A DNA stretch of 64,000 nt from positions 124,001 through 188,000 of the forward strand of contig CBDBMQ010000009.1 of NCBI GenBank assembly GCA_965207565.1, given 5' to 3'. The notes under the pieces were generated by a model. It was not told the DNA's origin and did no database searches. It worked only from the letters and a program-made list of their open reading frames with translations. A program made the translations under genes and the position numbers. This DNA is from Bin80 sp965207565. GTDB taxonomy: Bacteria; Bacteroidota; Rhodothermia; Rhodothermales; Bin80. Below, piece after piece: positions 53,856 through 61,692 of the stretch. Position 1 is the stretch's first letter. Each line of letters opens with the position of its first letter.

Positions 53856-54953
53856 TCAATTCCGTGAGTGTTCAACAAATAGGGACACGATCTGCTGAAC
53901 CACATCCAGGTTGGCACTGCTCATGTTCACCATGGCAGCTACGACGACACCGGTATCCGGTTGAATGACAAGGAGAGAAGCGCCACCAATGGCTCCTCCA
54001 CTGTGGCTAAAGTATCGAAGGTTATCGGAACGGGTTTCCACGCGCCATCCGAAAGCGTATCCAGTAGGTTCACCGGCAGAGGTTCGCTGTTCGGTAAACA
54101 ACAATTCTTTGGCCTTCTGTTCGAAGAAGGACGAATCCAGATGGGCAATCCCGAATCGGACAATATCGATCGGGGTGGATAAAAAGCCACCTCCGGCCCA
54201 TTTATAGCTGTTATCCACATAGGGGGCATTCAGCAGGGTTCCATCCTGAGTGCGGACATAGAACCGGACGCGATGTGCAATCAAACTGTCTGGGTGGTCC
54301 GCCACCGTATCCAGCATGTTGAATGGAAGAAAGATCTCCCGCTGCATATAGTCCAGAAACGGCTCCCCAGCCGCTCCCTCAATCACTGCACTGATCAGGT
54401 TCCACCCATAACTGGAGTAGAGATACTTCGTACCGGGTTCATGCAACAGGGTATCTGCCGAAAAAATATCCAATCCGTCTTCAACGGTGGAGTAGGGCAC
54501 GGCGGAGAGCATTTCGCCTGGCCGGTATCCTCGAATTCCTCCAAGATGTGCACCAAGTTGGCGCGTGGTGATGGTCCAGCGTTTTGAGGGAAAATTCGGC
54601 ACGTACTCCTGAATACTTGCGTCAGCATCCAATTTCGCTTGGCTGTAGAGTTTGGCGGCTGCCGCAGCCGTGAGCGGTTTCGAGATACTTGCAATCCTGA
54701 AGCGGCTGTGCGGCCACATTGGTACCCGTTGCTCCAGGTCTGAAAAACCAACCGCATCGGACCAGATCAATTGCCTGTTAACCGCCACAGCTATGGCCAT
54801 TCCCGGGAATTTCTGCTCCTGCCAGGTCTGGGTAATCAATCCACGGGCAGAGTCAGCAGCAGATCGATATTGATCTGGAAGTTGGGCAAATTGTGCTGCG
54901 GCACTCTGTACAAGTAGCAGCAGCAGAAGGAGACAGCGTAGAAAACTCATCAT
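53856..54953 (-). CDS. serine beta-lactamase-like hydrolase (class C/esterase family)
   Basis: About 365 residues from the ATG at 54953, which opens a signal peptide (MMSFLRCLLLLLLLVQSAAA); the frame is open to 55010. Catalytic motifs of the family are visible: SISK (SxxK) in FRIASISKPLTAAAAAKL, YSSYGWN in the Tyr position, and HSGGAIGG replacing KTG. It is likely an exported esterase or peptidase rather than a drug-resistance enzyme, as is common for stand-alone family members in environmental bacteria. It may be read through from the glucan operon, 157 bp upstream. Confidence 0.85.
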   Translation of the reverse strand: MMSFLRCLLLLLLLVQSAAAQFAQLPDQYRSAADSARGLITQTWQEQKFPGMAIAVAVNRQLIWSDAVGFSDLEQRVPMWPHSRFRIASISKPLTAAAAAKLYSQAKLDADASIQEYVPNFPSKRWTITTRQLGAHLGGIRGYRPGEMLSAVPYSTVEDGLDIFSADTLLHEPGTKYLYSSYGWNLISAVIEGAAGEPFLDYMQREIFLPFNMLDTVADHPDSLIAHRVRFYVRTQDGTLLNAPYVDNSYKWAGGGFLSTPIDIVRFGIAHLDSSFFEQKAKELLFTEQRTSAGEPTGYAFGWRVETRSDNLRYFSHSGGAIGGASLLVIQPDTGVVVAAMVNMSSANLDVVQQIVSLFVEHSRN

Positions 54954-55109
54954 TGATTTTGTATTCAGCAGGGACAAAATACACTTTGTTTCTGATCTCG
55001 GTTGGTTCATGGGTTTGTCTGCATGAAAATGTCACAGTAACACCTCCCTGAATCTGCTGCGAATGCAAGATTCCGTGCGCATTCCGGTACCCCAATACCT
55101 CCTGCAACT

Positions 55110-58100
55110 CTAAATACCCGGAGTCAGGAAGGCATCAATTCGGGTGATTGTACCTGTACGCCCAAACAGTGCCGCACTCTCCTCATGCGAGAGGATCAAG
55201 TCCGACCTCTCTACAGAGTTTTTTCCTTGAATTTTCAGAAGCGGAGTCTCTGAGAGATGATAGACGAAGAGAACCTGACAATATGTGAATGCAAGGCTAC
55301 CGGCATTTAACTGGAATGATTGCTGCGAGCCATCTATATCATACCAACTGAATGGTTCGCGTTTTTGGCAGAATTCAGCCTTACGAAGCAGTTCAGGATT
55401 GATGCTCAGGATTCCATTTGAAATACGAAGTCCCAATTCTCCCCAACGGCAAATAATATCCTCTTTAACCTGCCCGGTCAAGCCTGGCTGCTGTGCACCT
55501 CCCCAACCGGGGGTGTGTGAATATGCATCCTGGGGAAATGCACCATATTTGGCAGGCGGCTGACTTCCCCCCAAGCTGTTGCGGATTTCGTAATAATGCC
55601 TGGCAAGTGCCTTACGGGAGCCCGCCGGAGCGCTCGTGTCCACTGCTTTCCAAAATGTGCCTTGTACGGCCAGGAGCAGTTTGGAGATAATGTGCCAGTA
55701 AACACAACCGAGACCTTCATACTTAAAAAATCGACCGGACCGTCCAGTGAAAGACGCGTGCTTAAAAGTCTTTTCGTAGAGTGCGAGAATCTGTGATCGA
55801 CTGTTGGCCGTGATTTTATAACCTTCGTCCTGTAAGGTCTCCAGTAAGGTTTCCACTTCGACGGCATTCACCAGCGCCGGATTGAAGTAGTATTGTCCGG
55901 TATCACTCCGGTTGATGAGACGGTTGTCCTCGTTCTGGATCAATTTTCGCACCAATAAGAGCCGCACGACATCATTTGGGGAAATATGATTGCGCAGGCT
56001 GAATTTGGACAGTTTTTTATCCGCATAAAGCAGATAGCTGCCCTGTCGATTACTGTAGAGAGAGCTACCTTTGAGCGCATCCAGTAGAATCAGAGCATCC
56101 TGTGTACTGAGGCTGCCGGAGGCCAGGGCGGCCACCTGCCCTTCTAACATGAGTTGTAGGGCTTCAACATCAATGGATTCATCTGGCCGGGGATGAAGCA
56201 CAGTGTAACTGTGTGCAAGACCATCTTCTCGGATAGATTTCTGAAGCGTCGGCTGGATCGCGTCACAGGCAAGCGTACAGAAATCTGCCAGAGCCGAGGC
56301 GTTCAGCGGGATCGGCTCTTTCTGGAGCCCCTTGGTATACAGGGTTGCACGATATCGGCACGCAGCGCGTCCCAACGCACTCATCGCTTCAAATCGGTCA
56401 GAGGAATTCGATACATTGCCGCAGATGGACAATGCATGCTGAACCTCATCCAGCCAGTCAGAAACCTCCGGAGAAACCAAATAGGATGTTTCTGATGTCT
56501 GATACAAATTTCCGACAAATTCCAGATATCGGTGCAAATGAAAGAGCGTTACCAGGGAACAGCCCCAGCCAGCCAAGGCATTGTTTGCATCGTTCCACTC
56601 GGGGCGCTGCGTGTTAAGCCAGATTCCTCCTCCAGGTATCATTGCGCAGAGCTTGGTAAGGGCGGGAACGAGGAGTTTTTCTGCAAGCGTTACGAGAACC
56701 GGCTTTCCCTCGGGGGTCTGCAGAAGGTATCCATCCGATCCTGTTTCCAGCACCCGGGCAGATAGTTTCTTGTGTAAATCCCAGTCAAATTCTACGGAGT
56801 GTTTTGGGTCGGTAAGGATCTGGTCATAATCGACAAGTCGGTAGGGAATTTGCACATAACTGAAGATGCGCAGATTCATGAGTTGCGCAAGGGTGTCTGG
56901 ATCGTGTGCATGTGTCCACTCCAACAGGCAGAGCAGATAGGTGAGCTGATGATCCCCCCAGTACCCAATAGAGGCCCATGGATCGGTTTCATCAGGGATC
57001 TCCCAGTCTACACCACTGCGTCCAATCCGGTATGGATTATACCCATCGGCTGTAGACGCGTTGACGAAGGCGGTCAGCATTGCTGAATAGTACCGGGGAA
57101 AGGATCTACCCAAAGCCTCCCAGTTCTGAAATAGATCCCGCCAGTTCCCCGAATAGTCTAATTGCAGTTCCCCGTTTTCGTTGTGTGTGCGGATTTCGAA
57201 CAGGTTCCAGGGACGACTCGGGTCCCCATGTCGCCTACTATATGCCAACGGCAAATATTCAGCGATCAGTCTGCGTAATTGAGGATCTTCCGGGGGAGAT
57301 AGTTGCGAGAGATCTATGCTGTTCTCCAGAGCTTCCAGATAGGGAGAAGATGCAAGGTTGCGATTACGCACAGACACGAAACGGATCAGGTCCTGTTTGT
57401 CAGCAGTATATCCGCGGAGGGGGATCCCTCCTCGCATTGCGTTAAACAGTGTGTTGCCATAGTGTCGCAGATCCTGGATACTTTGCGCGGTTTTTTGCAG
57501 GCCATCCGCACCCGCAATAAGTTTTCGAAGATCAATGGTGTCCTGTTGCTCCTGGTGACGCAGCTTACGGACGAATGTGGAGGACTCCCCCAGAGCTGTT
57601 TGTAACTCAATCAGATTCCCCACATGCTGATCTACATCTGCAATCAAATCCCAAGACACAGCGCGATCTTTTGTGAGGCGAAGATTGCGTTCAACCAGAT
57701 ACGCACCTCGTCGGCCAAGGATTGCATGCTCCGTACTGAGTGGTTGCCCCTCCCGATAGATGTCTAATTGCGCTGTAGACAGTAGGATTGAGTTTGGGCG
57801 CCGCGGTCCGGTTTGCCAAACTAGAGTAGCTTGTAATGCTTCCTCTGGAACAGGGTGGTCAACGATCAGTGAACTCAGCGAAAAAACACCAACCTGTTTT
57901 TCCAATTCACTCACTTTATAGGCATCAACCAGTGTACTGCGAGATCTTTGGAGTTCTGCACTGACTCCCGAAGGGAGAATATTGGAAATACCATCCAGTA
58001 CGCTAATGCGCATGGGTAAATGCCAGGCACTTTCCAGCCGAGCACGCCGAACAAAGCCAAACGTATTGACGCACTGCCAACTGTAGGAAAAGCGGAGACT

Positions 58101-58580
58101 GAGGTCTCGGTTGAACTCCTCGAACAACAGTTTATTGCCGGCAGTATTCTTGTATAGATTCCGTTCGATTCGATATAACCCACGTTGCCCAGGATTAAAT
58201 GGCTCCCAAAGCATGGTTCGGTTGGAACGATCAACGCGTACCAAGGTGATGCTCCCGGTATGGGATGCTGCATCATGAAGCCTATCGTCGGTCACATACG
58301 GGAAAAGCGCATGATTTGCATTTCGGCGCCCGGCGGTCAATGCCCCCGTACTGGAAATGAAAAGCCAGTGATCTCCTGTACTGGCCAGCGTAATCAGGAA
58401 GGGAGCTAGTTGGTCATAATTTGAGATCCTGTACCAGGATTCTCCATAGCGCTCAACGAGTTGCCCGGAGCATGTGCCCCGGCTGGGGTACAGCTTAGTG
58501 TGCCCGGCAAAGATGCCCTGAAAGTCGCTATTCTGTGACGAGGAACGAGATGTTGGCGTGCGCTGCACTTCCTTGGCCAT
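55110..58580 (-). CDS. GH-Q clan glycoside phosphorylase (GH94/GH149/GH161-like)
   Basis: About 1156 residues from the ATG at 58580 (MAKEVQRTP), which lies inside the 3' end of the glycosidase gene. The architecture is an N-terminal beta-sandwich part (to about 350), a helical linker and a large (alpha/alpha)6 barrel. The motif RPEWNDANNALAG carries D664, in the place of the catalytic Asp of cellobiose-phosphorylase-type enzymes (xWND). The C-terminal block HYYEIRNSLGG...YGAFPQDAYSHTP...GAQQPGLTGQVKE is conserved in large members. Cytosolic, no signal. Size and neighbours point to a beta-1,3-glucan phosphorylase releasing glucose-1-phosphate; the exact family is not certain. Confidence 0.65.
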   Translation of the reverse strand: MAKEVQRTPTSRSSSQNSDFQGIFAGHTKLYPSRGTCSGQLVERYGESWYRISNYDQLAPFLITLASTGDHWLFISSTGALTAGRRNANHALFPYVTDDRLHDAASHTGSITLVRVDRSNRTMLWEPFNPGQRGLYRIERNLYKNTAGNKLLFEEFNRDLSLRFSYSWQCVNTFGFVRRARLESAWHLPMRISVLDGISNILPSGVSAELQRSRSTLVDAYKVSELEKQVGVFSLSSLIVDHPVPEEALQATLVWQTGPRRPNSILLSTAQLDIYREGQPLSTEHAILGRRGAYLVERNLRLTKDRAVSWDLIADVDQHVGNLIELQTALGESSTFVRKLRHQEQQDTIDLRKLIAGADGLQKTAQSIQDLRHYGNTLFNAMRGGIPLRGYTADKQDLIRFVSVRNRNLASSPYLEALENSIDLSQLSPPEDPQLRRLIAEYLPLAYSRRHGDPSRPWNLFEIRTHNENGELQLDYSGNWRDLFQNWEALGRSFPRYYSAMLTAFVNASTADGYNPYRIGRSGVDWEIPDETDPWASIGYWGDHQLTYLLCLLEWTHAHDPDTLAQLMNLRIFSYVQIPYRLVDYDQILTDPKHSVEFDWDLHKKLSARVLETGSDGYLLQTPEGKPVLVTLAEKLLVPALTKLCAMIPGGGIWLNTQRPEWNDANNALAGWGCSLVTLFHLHRYLEFVGNLYQTSETSYLVSPEVSDWLDEVQHALSICGNVSNSSDRFEAMSALGRAACRYRATLYTKGLQKEPIPLNASALADFCTLACDAIQPTLQKSIREDGLAHSYTVLHPRPDESIDVEALQLMLEGQVAALASGSLSTQDALILLDALKGSSLYSNRQGSYLLYADKKLSKFSLRNHISPNDVVRLLLVRKLIQNEDNRLINRSDTGQYYFNPALVNAVEVETLLETLQDEGYKITANSRSQILALYEKTFKHASFTGRSGRFFKYEGLGCVYWHIISKLLLAVQGTFWKAVDTSAPAGSRKALARHYYEIRNSLGGSQPPAKYGAFPQDAYSHTPGWGGAQQPGLTGQVKEDIICRWGELGLRISNGILSINPELLRKAEFCQKREPFSWYDIDGSQQSFQLNAGSLAFTYCQVLFVYHLSETPLLKIQGKNSVERSDLILSHEESAALFGRTGTITRIDAFLTPGI

Positions 58581-59850
58581 CGGTAATATGAATAAATAAT
58601 CGATAGGCGCCTGGTTCTGGCGGCGCATTAAAATCGACCTGTCCGTCGTTAATGGTTATGAATAGATCAGGTATAAGGGGTGGCTCGGCTTCATCATCCC
58701 CGCCATGGCCCACCTGCATGGCTTCGGGCCGTACACTCCAATGATAGTTGAGTGTATCGCCCTCAGGGTCGGCCGCGATGACGGTGCTGGATGCCTTCAT
58801 GCCTGCAGTCAATTCAATGCTGGCATTTGCTTCCATGTCATTGAGTGTAAAGGAATCAATCCTGGGAGACAGATTCGACGGCCATGAACCGGTCCATTTG
58901 TACTCCATGACATCAACTGCGGCGGTCTTGTCTCCGTCTGGCATAAACATGCCATACCAGGTAGCTGTGCGCTCTTGTTTTTGCCCCCAGAGAAATACGT
59001 AGGAGCCAATGCACTGGGTGGTGTCGGGCGCGATTGCAATTTCGTAACGTTGATCATACCAGTCTGCTTTGACCGTAGAGTTATTTTCAATCGGTGCTCC
59101 CCAGGATGTCGTAGGTACTTCCCAATGTCCTGTTGCTCCCCACTCGGTCACGACATAAGGGCCATTCCAATCAGATTCTTTCAGGTAGCGAGGCAAATTG
59201 ACGATATCGGCGTACATCTGAATCCCAAGCAGGTCCAGATCAGGTGCGCGAGTTTTGATCTGCTGAATCAGTTCGGGATGAATTCCAGCCAGCATCGTCA
59301 GTGTCGGGTGATTTCCGTCCACTTCGTGGATCATTTTGGAGATATCGTTTACTGCATCCCAGACCAGTGGGTTTGATGCTCCCAGATTCAATTCATTTCC
59401 GATCCCCCACATCAGCAGGGCGGGATGATCTTTATAGAGCAGGACCTCCTCTCGAACTCTCGCCAATTGGGTGGCAACCGCCGCAGAGTCGCCATAATCA
59501 AAGCTGAATATACCACGTCCAGTCCCAGGTCTCTCACGGGCAATTTCAATCCCCATCGTGACCATCAGCCCGTTTGCATGTGCCCGGTCAAGTACTTCCA
59601 TGCCACTGCTTTGGCCATTATCCGTACGCCAAGTACGAAAGGAGTTGGCTCCGTGCGAGGCTAAAGTCTCAACATTTCCGAATTCGAGACCTGCTCCGTT
59701 GATGTAGAAAGGGGTCCCGTCTTTGAATAGATGATATCTTCCATCTACCTGGCGGATTTCTACGACAGCAGATTCCTGCGCCTGCAGAAGGTTTGCTCCA
59801 GGCACGAAAAGGAGTAACATGGAGAGATATATAAGGCTTCGGTAAAACAT
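58528..59850 (-). CDS. secreted TIM-barrel beta-glycosidase (GH2/GH5-like, perhaps GH158)
   Basis: About 441 residues from the ATG at 59850, which starts a signal peptide (MFYRSLIYLSMLLLFVPGAN, cleavage near LQA-Q); the frame is open to 60009, overlapping the MFS gene. The (beta/alpha)8 barrel shows the clan GH-A pair: GIGNELNLG with E153 (acid/base) and VVTEWGATG with E236 (nucleophile). The C-terminal 100 residues are Ig-like. A GH158-type endo-beta-1,3-glucanase is a plausible identity. The gene begins one base after the MFS stop and ends 53 bp inside the phosphorylase start, so all three are one operon. Confidence 0.8.
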   Translation of the reverse strand: MFYRSLIYLSMLLLFVPGANLLQAQESAVVEIRQVDGRYHLFKDGTPFYINGAGLEFGNVETLASHGANSFRTWRTDNGQSSGMEVLDRAHANGLMVTMGIEIARERPGTGRGIFSFDYGDSAAVATQLARVREEVLLYKDHPALLMWGIGNELNLGASNPLVWDAVNDISKMIHEVDGNHPTLTMLAGIHPELIQQIKTRAPDLDLLGIQMYADIVNLPRYLKESDWNGPYVVTEWGATGHWEVPTTSWGAPIENNSTVKADWYDQRYEIAIAPDTTQCIGSYVFLWGQKQERTATWYGMFMPDGDKTAAVDVMEYKWTGSWPSNLSPRIDSFTLNDMEANASIELTAGMKASSTVIAADPEGDTLNYHWSVRPEAMQVGHGGDDEAEPPLIPDLFITINDGQVDFNAPPEPGAYRLFIHITDGQGSAAHANISFLVTE

Positions 59851-59851
59851 T

Positions 59852-61423
59852 CTATTGGGGTTCAGTTTTCGGTTCTCCTGTAAGGAGGGACTCCAGGGAT
59901 TCGAGGGAGCGTCCTTTCGTTTCAGGGAGAATAAAGATGACAAAAATGAGGCCAAACGCAGCCATGATCCCATACAGGAGAAACGTTGTAGCACTGCCCA
60001 GATTGGCAAGCTCCCATGGGAAAATCAGTTGGACGGTAAAGCTTATGCCAGAATTGATCAGTCCAACAAATGAAATCGCCAGTGCACGTACCCGATTTGG
60101 GAAGAGTTCCGAGAAAAGTACCCACATGACTGGGCCGAGGGAAACTGCAAATGAGGCTACAAACCCTAGGATGCCGGTCAGGATGAGGATCGGGTTCATG
60201 CTGATGGCTGCCGCAATCAGATCGGACTCAAACTCTCTCGCGACAGAAAGCCCTAGTGCGCCTTCAAGCGCTTGCTTGAACTCGACGTCAGAGTTGAAGG
60301 TTATGTCAAGAATAGGTTGCAGGGCCTGTTGATTGATGGCAGCGGGGAGAACGACATCCGCAGGGAGCATATAGGTGGCGCTATAGAATCCATAGGCCAG
60401 TACCGCCATGGCGATGGTGATTCCTGAAAGCCCCAGAACAAGTAGCGGCTTTCTCCCCAGTCGGTCAACCAGAGCAATTGCCACGATGGTAAAGGCCAGG
60501 TTAACAATGCCAACCAGGATCGCCTGGACAAAAGAGGCATTCGTCCCAATCCCCGACTGCTCGAAGATCATGGGAGCATAAAAGAACACTGCATTGATTC
60601 CTGTAATTTGTTGCACAACGGCAATCACAATTCCGATGAGGAGTGCGAGCTTTAGTGCCGGTGCAAACAAAGCGGCAAAGCCAACCTTATCCTTTCCAGC
60701 GTCTGCATCTAGGCTAGCCTGTACTTCTTGCAGATCTTTTTCTGCTTCATCGGGCCCACTTGCCCGCGTCATGATTGCCAGTCCCTCGGTGACACGCCCC
60801 TTCATCACAAGCCAGCGGGGACTTTCAGGTACCGCAAAAAGTGCAAAAAAGTAGAGTACAGCGGGAAGTGTTTCCAGGCCTAGCATCCAGCGCCAGTTCC
60901 AAGGACCGAAATTCATCTCCTGTGCCCAGGCAGCAGAGGAATCACCGAGTTCCAAAATGACATAATTCGTAAAAAAGGCAATGGTAATACCAATCACGAT
61001 ATTGAGTTGATTGAACGACACCATCCGTCCCCGGAGTAGGGGTGGAGAGATTTCTGCGATGTACATCGGGGCGATAATGAGCGATGCACCAACTCCCAGA
61101 CCTCCAACCATACGGGCGATCACCAGAATCAGGTAGGAGGGAGCCAGAGCAGACCCAACCGCCGAAACAGCATAAAGGACAGCCGCCCAATAAAGGACGC
61201 TGCGCCGACCGATCAGATTGCTGAGTGGTCCAGCCGCCAACATGGCCAGCGTTGAGCTAAGGGTCAATGAGCTGACCGCCCACCCAAGTTCTAAATCGGA
61301 AAGCGCAAATTCGACCTCAATAAAGCCAACAACTCCAGAGATGACTGACGCATCGAAGCCCATGAGGAATCCACCCAAAGCAACGATGAGGGCAGTTCTT
61401 GCGACATAAAGATTGTTTTTCAT
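59852..61423 (-). CDS. sugar-porter MFS transporter
   Basis: A 523-residue 12-TM permease of the sugar porter family. Motifs are GRRSVLYWAAVLYAVSAVG (loop 2-3), RMVGGLGVGASLIIAPMYIAEISPP, PESPRWLVMKGR at the end of TM6, QQITGINAVFFYAPMIFEQ in TM7, DRLGRKPLLVLG, and PETKGRSLESLESLL at the C-terminus. It has an unusually long loop around residues 355-400 (NQQALQPILDITF...EFESDLIAAA). It probably imports glucose or a short gluco-oligosaccharide for the phosphorylase encoded in the same operon. A TACCTTTG element lies 68 bp upstream. Confidence 0.92.
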   Translation of the reverse strand: MKNNLYVARTALIVALGGFLMGFDASVISGVVGFIEVEFALSDLELGWAVSSLTLSSTLAMLAAGPLSNLIGRRSVLYWAAVLYAVSAVGSALAPSYLILVIARMVGGLGVGASLIIAPMYIAEISPPLLRGRMVSFNQLNIVIGITIAFFTNYVILELGDSSAAWAQEMNFGPWNWRWMLGLETLPAVLYFFALFAVPESPRWLVMKGRVTEGLAIMTRASGPDEAEKDLQEVQASLDADAGKDKVGFAALFAPALKLALLIGIVIAVVQQITGINAVFFYAPMIFEQSGIGTNASFVQAILVGIVNLAFTIVAIALVDRLGRKPLLVLGLSGITIAMAVLAYGFYSATYMLPADVVLPAAINQQALQPILDITFNSDVEFKQALEGALGLSVAREFESDLIAAAISMNPILILTGILGFVASFAVSLGPVMWVLFSELFPNRVRALAISFVGLINSGISFTVQLIFPWELANLGSATTFLLYGIMAAFGLIFVIFILPETKGRSLESLESLLTGEPKTEPQ

Positions 61424-61490
61424 GTTTTGGCGCTTATAAAGCGTTCGGGTTCAATTCAGTCATGAGCGTACAACGTACGGATTTACTGGT

Positions 61491-61498
61491 CAAAGGTA
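61491..61498 (-). promoter_or_regulatory. candidate -7 element of the glucan operon
   Basis: Minus strand TACCTTTG, identical to the candidate -7 box of glnN, 68 bp ahead of the MFS start. A 5-3-5 palindrome (CGCTT-ATA-AAGCG, 61431-61443) lies 7 bases upstream of the start codon and might be an operator. Confidence 0.35.
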
Positions 61499-61692
61499 CG
61501 AAATTTCGCGTGAGGGGCCCTCTCCTTTATGCGATGATCAGGTATTTCCTGTTTTTACAGGTACGAGGCATGTGTTTATCTGTATCGAAAAAATTCAGGG
61601 AATCATGCACTTAACTACGCAAAATCTTTGGCGATGATGTATCTGGCGCAGCGAGTTTCGGAAGCGTTTTTGCAGGGTGAATGGTCTCAATT

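Noticed and set aside
53856..54953. Antibiotic-resistance beta-lactamase
   Set aside because: The Tyr and KTG motifs are of the esterase/LACTB-like type (YSSYGWN, HSGG) and the context is metabolic.
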